Below, in pieces: positions 8,659 through 18,275 of a stretch of 64,000 bases of DNA. The notes beneath the pieces were generated by a model that was not told the origin of the DNA, made no database searches, and worked only from the letters and a program-made list of their open reading frames with translations. Numbering within the stretch: the first letter of the stretch is position 1; each line of letters begins with the position of its first letter. The DNA comes from SZUA-309 sp965215995 (lineage in GTDB: Bacteria; Pseudomonadota; Gammaproteobacteria; Pseudomonadales; Azotimanducaceae): positions 5,084,001-5,148,000 of the forward strand of contig OZ244128.1 of NCBI GenBank assembly GCA_965215995.1, given 5' to 3'. The position numbers were made by a program, and so were the translations under genes.

Positions 8659-10977
8659 TCAGTCCCGCTTAGGCACCAGCACTTCCCGGCTGCCATTGGT
8701 CCCCATCTCACTGACCACACCGGCGGCCTCCATGGTCTCGATGAGGCGTGCAGCCCGGTTGTAGCCGATTCGCAGCTTACGTTGCACCGACGAAATAGAA
8801 GCGCGACGGCTGTCCAGCACGAACTCCACCGCCTCGTCATAAAGCGGATCGCTCTCTTCTGAGCCGTCGCCGGTGTCGATGGCCACGAAAGGCTCCTCCT
8901 CACCGCCGGTCAGCACATCTTCCCGATAGTCGGGCTCTGCCCGTTGCTTCCAGTCCTCGACGATCCGGTGCACTTCCTCATCGGAGACGAAGGCGCCGTG
9001 GACGCGAGTCGGCACCCCCGAGCCCGGTGGTAAGTACAGCATGTCGCCATGGCCGAGTAGCTGCTCGGCGCCGCCCTGGTCGAGAATCGTCCGGGAATCC
9101 ACCTTTGAAGAAACCTGGAAGCTGATCCGGGTCGGAATGTTGGCCTTGATCAGGCCGGTGATGACGTCCACCGAGGGCCGTTGCGTCGCAAGGATGAGGT
9201 GAATGCCCGCCGCTCGTGCTTTCTGCGCGATTCTGGCGATGAGCTGCTCCACCTTCTTGCCGACGATCATCATCATGTCGGCGAACTCGTCGATCACCAC
9301 CACGATGGTCGGCAGCTTCTCGAGCATGGGTGGCTCGCCGTCCAACTCCTGGTTCCACAGAGGGTCGGGAATGCCGCCGGTCTTCTCCGCGTCGACCACC
9401 TGACGATTGAATCCGGCCAGATTGCGTACTCCGAGGGACGCCATCAGCTTGTAGCGGCGTTCCATCTCGGCCACACACCAGTTGAGTGCCTGAGCTGCCT
9501 CTTTCATGTCCGTCACCACCGGCGCCAGCAGGTGCGGCACCCCTTCGTAGACGGAGAGCTCCAGCATCTTTGGGTCGACCAGAATCAGCCGCACCTCTTC
9601 CGGCGTGGACTTGCAGAGGATGGAGAGCAGCATGGCGTTCACACCCACCGATTTACCGGAACCGGTGGTCCCTGCCACCAGCAGGTGCGGCATCCGCGCC
9701 ACGTCCGCCACCTGGGGCTCGCCCATGATGTCTTTGCCGAGCGCCAGGGTGAGCGGCGACTTGGAATCCTGAAACACCGGATCGGCCAGAATCTCCTTCA
9801 ACCGCACCGTTTCCCGGTGCTCGTTCGGGATCTCGATGCCGACGACTGATTTCCCGGGGATCACCTCGACGATCCGCACGCTGATCACGGCCAGCGATCG
9901 GGCCAGATCCTTGGCCAGGGCGCTGATCCGCTGCACCTTCACACCTGCCGCGGGCTGGATCTCGAACCGGGTGACCACGGGACCAGGCAACACGGATTCC
10001 ACCTGGGCCTCGATGTTGAAGTCCGCCAGCTTCAGCTCCAGCAGCCTGGACATGGCCTCCAGAGAGGCTTCCGAGTAGCCCACCTCGTCGTCGTCTGATC
10101 GCTCATCGAGGAGCTCGAGATCGGGCAGTTCCGATGATGTCCTCAGATCAAAGAGTTTCTGCTGGCGGGCCCTGGGTTTCGGTTTGGCCTTCTCCACAGT
10201 GGCGATCTTCGGCGCGCTGCGCCCGGCCGCCTTGGACTCGGACCGCTTCCGGGCCTGCCTGCGGGACGCGACATGTTCCTCTGCAACCACTCGAGCGTTC
10301 TTCCGGGCCTGCCACACGTCCACCTGCCGATCGAGGAAGCTGACCACCGATCTCGTAGACACATGCAGCCAGCGCCCGGTCACCTCCGCCACGTTCAGCC
10401 AGGAGAACCCGGCAGCGGCCTGGGCCCCGATCAGCAGGCCGGCCAGGCACAACAGTGTCAGACCCACCCAGCCGAACACGGGCTCGCCGATTTCCGCCAG
10501 CCACTCACCGAGCACGCCGCCCACTCCCGCCGGCATCTCCATGGTTGCGGTGAAATGCACCTGGGCAAGCACGCAGCCGCAGATGATCAGGCTCAGCCAA
10601 CCTAGGCCGCGGATGCTGACGACGGGCCAGGAAACCGGCTCCAGCGCCCCGCGGACCAGGCGATAGCCGATGATGATCAGCGCCAGCGGCACCCCGTATG
10701 CCACCACACCGAACAGATAGAGCATGACGTCCGCAAACCAGGCGCCACTTCTGCCTACCAGGTTTTCTACCTCACCGCCGCTGCCGCTGTAGGTGAACGA
10801 TGGATCCATGGGCGAGTAGGAAACGATCGCCAGCAGCGAGTAAAGGGCTGCGGCGGCCAGGCCAACCAGACCGATTTCCCGGACGGGCACAGAGGCGGGT
10901 GTGGACACGGGGGGGATCTCCACTGAATTCGATGCCGAGTGTAACCAATCGTGATAGGCGTCACAAATTCCCATCAT
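8659..10977 (-). CDS. ftsK: DNA translocase FtsK
   Basis: Septal DNA pump that clears the terminus region and activates XerCD at dif. The open frame extends far upstream, but the genuine N-terminus is MMGICDAYHDWLHS, giving 772 residues. Order of parts: N-terminal membrane domain with about four hydrophobic segments (residues about 30-200), a short basic linker (RRQARKRSESKAAG), the motor with Walker A GTTGSGKSVGVNAML and Walker B TIVVVIDEFADMM plus ILATQRPSVDVITG, then the winged-helix gamma domain (ASISSVQRKLRIGYNRAARLIE) that reads KOPS sites. The linker is much shorter than in E. coli (1329 residues), as in Pseudomonas-type FtsK. The Shine-Dalgarno sequence is oddly placed (see the separate entry). 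Confidence 0.95.
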   Translation of the reverse strand: MMGICDAYHDWLHSASNSVEIPPVSTPASVPVREIGLVGLAAAALYSLLAIVSYSPMDPSFTYSGSGGEVENLVGRSGAWFADVMLYLFGVVAYGVPLALIIIGYRLVRGALEPVSWPVVSIRGLGWLSLIICGCVLAQVHFTATMEMPAGVGGVLGEWLAEIGEPVFGWVGLTLLCLAGLLIGAQAAAGFSWLNVAEVTGRWLHVSTRSVVSFLDRQVDVWQARKNARVVAEEHVASRRQARKRSESKAAGRSAPKIATVEKAKPKPRARQQKLFDLRTSSELPDLELLDERSDDDEVGYSEASLEAMSRLLELKLADFNIEAQVESVLPGPVVTRFEIQPAAGVKVQRISALAKDLARSLAVISVRIVEVIPGKSVVGIEIPNEHRETVRLKEILADPVFQDSKSPLTLALGKDIMGEPQVADVARMPHLLVAGTTGSGKSVGVNAMLLSILCKSTPEEVRLILVDPKMLELSVYEGVPHLLAPVVTDMKEAAQALNWCVAEMERRYKLMASLGVRNLAGFNRQVVDAEKTGGIPDPLWNQELDGEPPMLEKLPTIVVVIDEFADMMMIVGKKVEQLIARIAQKARAAGIHLILATQRPSVDVITGLIKANIPTRISFQVSSKVDSRTILDQGGAEQLLGHGDMLYLPPGSGVPTRVHGAFVSDEEVHRIVEDWKQRAEPDYREDVLTGGEEEPFVAIDTGDGSEESDPLYDEAVEFVLDSRRASISSVQRKLRIGYNRAARLIETMEAAGVVSEMGTNGSREVLVPKRD

Positions 10978-11018
10978 TTTCAATCTGTTAGCGTGTCTTG
11001 CTAACGAGCCACCTCCTT
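10977..11018 (-). promoter_or_regulatory. ftsK initiation region: distant Shine-Dalgarno with intervening hairpin
   Basis: On the minus strand a perfect AAGGAGGT (11018-11011) lies 33 bases before the ftsK ATG, much further than the usual 5-10. Between them is a perfect inverted repeat, GTTAGC/GCTAAC (10987-10992 and 11000-11005, 7-base loop). Folding it out leaves about 14 bases between Shine-Dalgarno and start. No in-frame ATG, GTG or TTG lies at normal distance (the codon there is TTA); the only alternative is a TTG two codons before the ATG. Confidence 0.45.
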
Positions 11019-11100
11019 GCGGCGCGGTGAGATGCGCGGCTTCCGGGCACGGGTTATCATCGCTGGAAATCAGACCTTGAACGGAGAAACAGCCCCTTCC

Positions 11101-11397
11101 ATGCGACCGGACAAGCAGAAAGTCATAGATGAGGTTTGGGACGACGAGCGGATCGAGAGCTTTCTCGGTAAAGCCCCCATGGGTGATGAGCAGAACGGTG
11201 ACTACAGCGTCCTGTTGAATGCCTACCGGAGCATGCGCCCGGGTGACTTCGATCGATTCATTGACCGCTTCACGGCCCTCGGCCGCGATCTGGATGCGAA
11301 GAGCAATGACGGCCAGACGCTGCTGGCACTGATCGCCGATCATCGGCATAGCGAACCGTTCCGTGAAATTCTCGTTCGCCATGGTGCGGCAGCCTAG
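11101..11397 (+). CDS. PA4642-family conserved hypothetical protein
   Basis: A 98-residue acidic cytoplasmic protein of unknown function, starting MRPDKQKVIDEVWDDERI. It resembles the small family named after Pseudomonas PA4642: DERI.xFL near the start, LLNAYRSMRPGDFDRFID and GRDLDAKSNDGQTLLALIADHRHSEPFREIL. The last part looks like a single ankyrin-like helix pair. An upstream in-frame ATG at 11017 adds 28 residues unlike the family, so the ATG at 11101 was chosen. It is divergent from ftsK and 30 bases upstream of aat. Confidence 0.8.
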   Translation: MRPDKQKVIDEVWDDERIESFLGKAPMGDEQNGDYSVLLNAYRSMRPGDFDRFIDRFTALGRDLDAKSNDGQTLLALIADHRHSEPFREILVRHGAAA

Positions 11398-11427
11398 CTG
11401 AACGGCCCCTGACCGGTTCAAGTGGTG

Positions 11428-12189
11428 ATGAACCTGCTCTCCCGCGCACAACCCGACTTCCCGCCCGTCGACCGGGCACTGGAAGACCCGAACGGCCTGC
11501 TGGCCGTGGGTGGCCAACTGGACGCCGAATGGTTGACCATGGCCTACCGCCGGGGGATTTTCCCCTGGTTCGACAACGACCGAAGCCCCATTCTCTGGTG
11601 GAGTCCGGATCCCCGAGCCGTGCTCTTTCCGAGCGAGATTCACATCAGCCGATCACTCGCCAAACGGCTCAGAAATGGCGGATTTGAAGTCACCGCCGAT
11701 ACGGACTTCCGTGCCGTTATTGCCGGTTGTGCCGAGGAGCGGGCCAATCAGGCCGAGTCAGCCGCGGCAGGCACCTGGATCACGCCGGGCATGATGGCCG
11801 CTTATGTCGATCTGCACGAGCGCGGTCTCGCCCACTCCATCGAGGTCTGGCAGGGTGCCGGGGAATCCAGACTGCTGGTGGGTGGACTGTACGGCGTGTC
11901 GCTCGGCCGGATGTTCTTCGGCGAGTCCATGTTCAGTCGGGTAGCGGATGCCAGCAAGGTGGCGCTCTGCCATCTGGCCAGACAGCTGGTCAGTTGGGAC
12001 TTCTGGCTCATCGACTGCCAGATCGCCAACCCGCACCTCGCCCGCATGGGCGCCGTGGACATTTCCCGGGAGGCCTTCATCGAGCTGGTCGAGAAGAACG
12101 CGCACCAACCCACAATCAAGGGGCCTTGGCAACTGGACAGCTTCGAGCCGACCAGCTGGGCAAGATCACCGCTCGGGCAAGCACCGTGA
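11428..12189 (+). CDS. aat: Leucyl/phenylalanyl-tRNA--protein transferase
   Basis: Adds Leu or Phe from aminoacyl-tRNA to proteins with N-terminal Lys or Arg, marking them for ClpS-ClpAP. Family hallmarks: FPPVDRALEDPNGLLAVGGQLDAEWLTMAYRRGIFPWF, PILWWSPDPRAVLFP, GTWITPGMMAAYVDLHERGLAHSIEVW, LLVGGLYGVSLGRMFFGESMFS and DFWLIDCQIANPHLARMGA. Three candidate starts are in tandem (GTG, GTG, ATG at 11422-11430); the ATG gives MNLLSRAQPDFPPVD and 253 residues. The stop overlaps the GTG start of bpt (GTGA). With bpt, clpS and clpA nearby this is an N-degron neighbourhood. Confidence 0.96.
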   Translation: MNLLSRAQPDFPPVDRALEDPNGLLAVGGQLDAEWLTMAYRRGIFPWFDNDRSPILWWSPDPRAVLFPSEIHISRSLAKRLRNGGFEVTADTDFRAVIAGCAEERANQAESAAAGTWITPGMMAAYVDLHERGLAHSIEVWQGAGESRLLVGGLYGVSLGRMFFGESMFSRVADASKVALCHLARQLVSWDFWLIDCQIANPHLARMGAVDISREAFIELVEKNAHQPTIKGPWQLDSFEPTSWARSPLGQAP

Positions 12190-12896
12190 AAGAGGAGCTG
12201 GGGGGCCGACAGTTCTACCTCACCCCGTCGCATCCGTGCAGCTATCTGCCGGGTAAGGAGGCGCGCACCCTGTTCCTCGATCCGCGCGACACGATCCACC
12301 CACCGCTGTATCAGGGCCTTACCGAGCATGGCTTTCGCCGTAGTGGCAGTCATCTCTACAGGCCGCACTGCCAGGGTTGTCAGGCTTGCGTACCGACCCG
12401 TGTGCCCGTAGCTCGCTTTCAACCGCGGCGCAACCAGCGCCGGGTGCTGGCAAGGAACTCGGATCTCACCGTGCACGTGGAACCGGCCGTTTTCAACCGC
12501 CGCTACTACGGGCTCTACGCCCGCTACATCTTTGGCCGCCATCGGGATGGGGACATGTACCCACCGAGTACGGATCAGTTTCGCTCCTTCCTCCTTTCCC
12601 AGTGGTCGAACAGCGTCTTTCTGTGCACCTATCTGGGTGATGAGCTCATCGCCGTCGCGGTGACAGATCAGCAGGTGGAGGGGTTGTCTGCCATCTACAC
12701 CTTTTTCGATCCGGAGTTGGACGAGCGCAGCCTGGGCACCTGGTCCATCCTGCAGCAGATTGAGCTGTGCCGCCGGGCCGACCTGCCCTATCTCTATCTC
12801 GGCTACTGGATCCAGGATTCGCGGAAGATGCGCTACAAGATCGACTACCGGCCGGTGGAGCTCTACATAGACGGCCGCTGGACTCGGCTCAGCTGA
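12186..12896 (+). CDS. bpt: Aspartate/glutamate leucyltransferase (arginyltransferase family)
   Basis: Bpt transfers leucine to N-terminal Asp or Glu (and oxidised residues), producing a primary N-degron for ClpS. The GTG start overlaps the aat stop as GTGA, giving 236 residues, the usual size. N-terminal domain: FYLTPSHPCSYLPGKEARTLFLDPR and the cysteine cluster HCQGCQACVPTRVPVARF; C-terminal GNAT-like domain: RYIFGRHRDGDMYPPS, DELIAVAVTDQ, SAIYTFFDPELDERSLGTWSILQQI, YLGYWIQDSRKMRYKIDYRPVELY. An open frame extends upstream through aat in another frame; that part is not coding. Coupling to aat suggests the two transferases are made together. Confidence 0.95.
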   Translation: MKEELGGRQFYLTPSHPCSYLPGKEARTLFLDPRDTIHPPLYQGLTEHGFRRSGSHLYRPHCQGCQACVPTRVPVARFQPRRNQRRVLARNSDLTVHVEPAVFNRRYYGLYARYIFGRHRDGDMYPPSTDQFRSFLLSQWSNSVFLCTYLGDELIAVAVTDQQVEGLSAIYTFFDPELDERSLGTWSILQQIELCRRADLPYLYLGYWIQDSRKMRYKIDYRPVELYIDGRWTRLS

Positions 12897-12991
12897 CCCG
12901 CAGGAACCCTGAAACCCAGGGAAAATGCGGCTTTGCACTTCCTCGAGCCATCGGGCAGAATGCCGCTCGCTTGAATACCCTACGGGAGCCC

Positions 12992-13207
12992 ATGGCTAAA
13001 GAAGAACAGATCGAGATGGAAGGCACGGTGATCGACACCTTGCCGAACACCATGTTCCGGGTGGAGCTGGACAACGGCCACGTCGTAACCGCCCACATTT
13101 CCGGAAAGATGCGCAAGAACTACATTCGAATTCTCACCGGTGACAAGGTCAAGGTAGAGCTGACGCCCTACGACCTCTCCAAAGGCCGCATCACCTTCCG
13201 TAAGTAG
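12992..13207 (+). CDS. infA: Translation initiation factor IF-1
   Basis: Binds the 30S A site during initiation. The 71-residue single OB-fold protein starts MAKEEQIEMEGTVIDTLPNTMFRVEL and ends GRITFRK, nearly identical in layout to E. coli IF-1 (72 residues). The ATG is preceded by GGGAG. infA between aat/bpt and clpA is the standard gammaproteobacterial order. A short inverted repeat follows at 13221-13238, but it lacks a T-run on this strand. Confidence 0.97.
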   Translation: MAKEEQIEMEGTVIDTLPNTMFRVELDNGHVVTAHISGKMRKNYIRILTGDKVKVELTPYDLSKGRITFRK

Positions 13208-13297
13208 GCGGCTCCTGCAGGCAAGCGCTTCCGCTTGCAAAAAGTAGCGGTCAATCAGTCCAATCCGCCACGGTCCTTTCCGGACCGGCAAAGCAAG

Positions 13298-15583
<2,286 letters not shown>

Positions 15584-15658
15584 GTTTGCTACTTACTTCC
15601 TTATTGCTTCCTTAGCCCTGGTGTCCTGAATCGGAATTTCGTTCCATCTGATCGTATC

Positions 15659-16102
15659 TCAATCCGTCATTTCCACGGTGGAAATGAGCGGGTGCTGATT
15701 CTCCTGCGCGTACTGGTTCACCTGCTCAGATTTCGTCTCGGCGATATCCCGCGGGAAGATGCCGACCACCGCCGCACCTTGAGTATGCACCGTCAGCATG
15801 ATCTGGGTGGCCTTTTCACGGTCCATACCGAAAAAGATCTCCAGAACGTGCACGACAAACTCCATGGGAGTGTAGTCGTCGTTCAGCAGCACCACCTTGT
15901 ACATGGGCGGTCGCTTGAGCTCCGGCTTCGCCGTGGCGGTTGCCGTGCCGCCCTCGCGGTCCGTTTCCTCGTCGTCGCCGGAAAGCCGGATCCGGTGTCT
16001 GGCGGGTCTTTCAAGGTTAGACCGGCCAAGGTTAGACCGGCCGTCCCAGCTGGTGTTCCTGGTCTCGGCAGGCAACTTGCGGTGGTAGTTACTGCTCATC
16101 AT
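15659..16102 (-). CDS. clpS: ClpS adaptor with long N-terminal extension
   Basis: ClpS recognises Leu, Phe, Tyr and Trp N-degrons and hands them to ClpA. The core (from residue 67) is typical: PPMYKVVLLNDDYTPMEFVVHVLEIFFGMDREKATQIMLTVHTQGAAVVGIFPRDIAETK, with NDD and the binding-pocket His in VHxxG. The protein is 147 residues against about 106 usually; the extra stretch is an N-terminal extension of about 40 residues that is polar and contains a tandem duplication. No start codon lies between codon 10 and the core, so the extension appears real; the ATG is preceded by GAAAG. It pairs with clpA downstream and the two transferase genes nearby. Confidence 0.93.
   Translation of the reverse strand: MMSSNYHRKLPAETRNTSWDGRSNLGRSNLERPARHRIRLSGDDEETDREGGTATATAKPELKRPPMYKVVLLNDDYTPMEFVVHVLEIFFGMDREKATQIMLTVHTQGAAVVGIFPRDIAETKSEQVNQYAQENQHPLISTVEMTD
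16013..16042. repeat. 15-bp perfect tandem duplication inside clpS
   Basis: AAGGTTAGACCGGCC occurs twice in direct succession (16013-16027 and 16028-16042). It is in frame and encodes a duplicated five-residue unit (GRSNL) in the N-terminal extension of ClpS, outside the conserved domain. The perfect identity suggests a recent slippage event. Confidence 0.9.
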
Positions 16103-16527
16103 CTTTCAATGATACCCGACCACCTGACCTATCTGCTTCATATGGGGTCGCGAATTGATATTGCAAGACAGGAAAGTCTCAGAACAGTTCATGCGTCCGC
16201 ACCATATCCTGCATTCCTCGCAAGCGCGGGATCGAATTTTCTGCTTGCCGGTGGATATTTACGACCCAAAAACGGATCAATTCAACCTTGACTCGGTCTG
16301 CAAATGGTAAGAAAGTCCGGTGCTAGGGGGCAGTACCGGGGAATTTCGCCAGTCGGCGCGCACGCAAACAAAAACTTACGTAAACGAATACGTGAACGAG
16401 TCGCAAACAAGTTTGCGTACCAACAACAAGTCTGCGTACAGCGCGTCAATACGGCGTCAATCTGATCCAGCTCGGATCGATACTGCATAGCCTGGCTAGT
16501 TCGTACTGCTTAGGAGGGCGGTTTGCC
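16103..16527. promoter_or_regulatory. Long divergent intergenic region upstream of the cold-shock gene
   Basis: 425 bases with no convincing gene. The half nearest the cold-shock gene is rich in repeats: CGCAAACAA at 16363 and again at 16402, a near-perfect 12-bp tandem repeat TACGTAAACGAA/TACGTGAACGAG (16377-16388, 16389-16400), and a palindrome CGCAAAC-AA-GTTTGCG (16402-16417). A possible -35 TTGACT lies near 16290. The region may be a regulated long 5' leader, as many csp genes have; no known element was matched. An AGGAGG Shine-Dalgarno precedes the ATG at 16528. Confidence 0.45.
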
Positions 16528-16899
16528 ATGGCGATAGGAACGGTTAAGTGGTTCAACAATGCCAAGGGGTATGGATTCATCCTGCCGGACGGTGGAGGTG
16601 ACGATCTCTTCGCGCACTACTCTGCCATTCAGATGGATGGCTACAAGACCCTGAAGGCAGGCCAACCGGTGGAGTTCGACATCATCGAGGGGCCCAAGGG
16701 TTTGCAGGCGACCAATATTCAATCCGCGTCTGACGAGGGCGTGCCGATTGAGTCCAGTGAAGACGAAGCGACGGATGCGCGCATAAACGGCGCATCCGCC
16801 ACGTCAGAAGTGGTTTCGGTTACCGTCGACGAACCCACTCCGGCCACGCTCGCGCAGAGCGATGACCACGAGGGACTGAAAGCCGGCCAGTCGAACTGA
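16528..16899 (+). CDS. Cold-shock domain protein with acidic C-terminal tail
   Basis: Single-stranded nucleic-acid-binding protein. Residues 1-68 form a canonical CSD: GTVKWFNNAKGYGFILPDGGGDDLFAHYSAIQMDGYKTLKAGQPVEFDIIEGPKGLQATNI, including RNP1 (KGYGFI) and RNP2 (DLFAHY). The Ile and Leu after KGYGF and the position next to clpS-clpA resemble CspD, the replication-inhibiting stationary-phase member. Unusual is the tail of about 55 residues (69-123), rich in Ser, Asp, Glu and Thr, without Cys and predicted disordered. A good AGGAGG lies ahead of the ATG. The cspD identity is likely from context but not certain. Confidence 0.9.
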   Translation: MAIGTVKWFNNAKGYGFILPDGGGDDLFAHYSAIQMDGYKTLKAGQPVEFDIIEGPKGLQATNIQSASDEGVPIESSEDEATDARINGASATSEVVSVTVDEPTPATLAQSDDHEGLKAGQSN

Positions 16900-16909
16900 G
16901 TTGCCCGAG

Positions 16910-16926
16910 CCGGGAGTCGATCCCGG
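16910..16926. other. Hairpin between convergent cold-shock and moaE genes
   Basis: Perfect inverted repeat CCGGGA-GTCGA-TCCCGG, directly after the cold-shock stop codon and 20 bases from the moaE stop. It lacks a T-run on either strand, so it is at best a weak or factor-assisted terminator. Confidence 0.4.
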
Positions 16927-16946
16927 TAACGGTCAGGTACTGGCAC

Positions 16947-17426
16947 TCACTCCTGGTCGGGAGTCCAGGCGGCGCGTCGTTGTCGATCTTCTTCTGTGGA
17001 CTCCACCCAGCGCTCCGAGCCGGCCCCTTCCTCGCGTTTCCAGAAGACGGCTTCGGTCTTCAGGTAATCCATAATGAACTCGGCGGCAGCAAAGGCAGCA
17101 TCTCGGTGGCCTGAACCGACCTGCACGTAGACAATCTGGGCCTGGGCAGCGAGGGAGCCCACCCTGTGCACCACCAGCACGTCGAGCAGCGGCCAGCGCT
17201 CACTGGCCTGGGCGACGATGGCTTCGATGCTCTTCTCCGTCATGCCCGGGTAGTGCTCGAGATGAAGCGTCTTCACCGACTTACCTTCGAACTGATCACG
17301 GACCAGGCCGATGAAGGTGGCCACGGCGCCGAGCGCACCTCCGGTGCGATCATAGAGCGCCGCGAGTTCCGCGCCGGCATCGAAGTCGGTTTCACTGACC
17401 CTGATTTCCGTGTGGATCTCTGTCAT
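16947..17426 (-). CDS. moaE: Molybdopterin synthase large subunit MoaE
   Basis: Catalytic subunit that converts cyclic pyranopterin monophosphate to molybdopterin using sulfur from MoaD thiocarboxylate. The 159-residue protein shows GAVATFIGLVRD near the N-terminus, LEHYPGMTEKSIEAIV, VHRVGSLAAQAQIVYVQVGSGHRDAAFAAAEFIMDYLKTEAVFWKRE, including the conserved catalytic lysines (LKTEAVFWKRE) and HRD. It is 18 bases after moaD in a moaC-moaD-moaE operon. moaA and moaB are not in this window. Confidence 0.96.
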   Translation of the reverse strand: MTEIHTEIRVSETDFDAGAELAALYDRTGGALGAVATFIGLVRDQFEGKSVKTLHLEHYPGMTEKSIEAIVAQASERWPLLDVLVVHRVGSLAAQAQIVYVQVGSGHRDAAFAAAEFIMDYLKTEAVFWKREEGAGSERWVESTEEDRQRRAAWTPDQE

Positions 17427-17444
17427 GGTCGCGATCCCGGTACC

Positions 17445-17711
17445 TCAGCCACCGGTTACCGGCGGCATGAAAGCCACCTCATCGCCCGGTCGGATGAGCC
17501 CGGGACCGGTTAAAAAGGTCTGGTTCACCGCAACACGCACGTTCTCCGCTTTCAATTCGGCCATAGCCTCGGGTGGTAACCGTGTCGACAGTTTCTCCAG
17601 CAGGCCCGTCAAATCGAGAGGAGCCTCCAGGGTCAACACCAATGCATCCACTTCCGTCGCATCCCTGAGCGAGGCAAAGAAGAGCACGGTGGAGTCGGTA
17701 CCACTCATCAC
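17445..17711 (-). CDS. moaD: Molybdopterin synthase sulfur carrier subunit MoaD
   Basis: Ubiquitin-fold sulfur carrier, 88 residues, ending in the essential Gly-Gly (PPVTGG) that is adenylated and converted to a thiocarboxylate. Typical segments are VLFFASLRDATEVD, ENVRVAVNQTFL and RPGDEVAFMPPVTGG. Its ATG overlaps the moaC stop (ATGA), so the two are translationally coupled. Confidence 0.95.
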   Translation of the reverse strand: MMSGTDSTVLFFASLRDATEVDALVLTLEAPLDLTGLLEKLSTRLPPEAMAELKAENVRVAVNQTFLTGPGLIRPGDEVAFMPPVTGG

Positions 17712-18199
17712 TGCTGTCTCCGCCAGTCACCGCTTTTACCACCCGTCTTCTCTTCCAGCTGCACCGCTTCGATCACCATGCCTTTGTCCATGGCCTTGCA
17801 CATGTCATACACCGTCAGCGCGGCCACGCTGGCCGCGGTCAAGGCTTCCATCTCCACACCGGTCTTACCGGTCACGGTCACCTCTGCGCTGATCAGTAAG
17901 TGGGTCTCGTCCGCCGTCTCGAAATCCACCTGCACTTTCGACAGCGCCAGTGGATGGCACAAAGGGATCAGGTCGGCACAGCGTTTGGCCCCTTGAATGC
18001 CCGCTACCCGGGCAACAGCCAGCACATCACCTTTCGGCATGCCGTTGTCGACGATTTCCCGTAACGTCTCACTCGCCATGGCCAGCCGCGCAGAGGCGAC
18101 GGCGACACGCCGCGTCTCCGATTTTGCGGATACGTCCACCATGTTGGCCTCACCTTTGGGGTTGAGGTGGCTCAAGGGCCCCTGCTCGCTTGCGCTCAT
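17708..18199 (-). CDS. moaC: Cyclic pyranopterin monophosphate synthase MoaC
   Basis: Forms cyclic pyranopterin monophosphate from the MoaA product. From the ATG at 18199 (MSASEQGPLSHLNPKGEANMVDVS) it is 163 residues, the family length; a longer open frame upstream overlaps mnmA's promoter region and is not conserved. Motifs: GEANMVDVSAKSETRRVAVA, KGDVLAVARVAGIQGAKRCADLIPLCHPLAL, and TGVEMEALTAASVAALTVYDMCKAMDKGM, including the catalytic Lys and Asp. First gene of moaCDE, divergent from mnmA with 76 bases between. Confidence 0.96.
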   Translation of the reverse strand: MSASEQGPLSHLNPKGEANMVDVSAKSETRRVAVASARLAMASETLREIVDNGMPKGDVLAVARVAGIQGAKRCADLIPLCHPLALSKVQVDFETADETHLLISAEVTVTGKTGVEMEALTAASVAALTVYDMCKAMDKGMVIEAVQLEEKTGGKSGDWRRQQ

Positions 18200-18275
18200 T
18201 GCAGCTTCCGGATTGAGGAAACTAGGGATTATCCGCGCCGGGCAGGCCTCCCGCCACCCATGTAAAATAGCTTTC

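Noticed and set aside
10978..11643. Upstream continuation of the ftsK frame by about 220 codons
   Set aside because: It is antisense to the PA4642-family gene and aat, has no FtsK-like residues, and the family N-terminus begins at MMGICDAYHDW.
13221..13238. Inverted repeat GCAAGCG/CGCTTGC between infA and clpA as a terminator
   Set aside because: The stem is followed by A bases on the plus strand; on the minus strand the T-run precedes the stem. Neither is a canonical intrinsic terminator.
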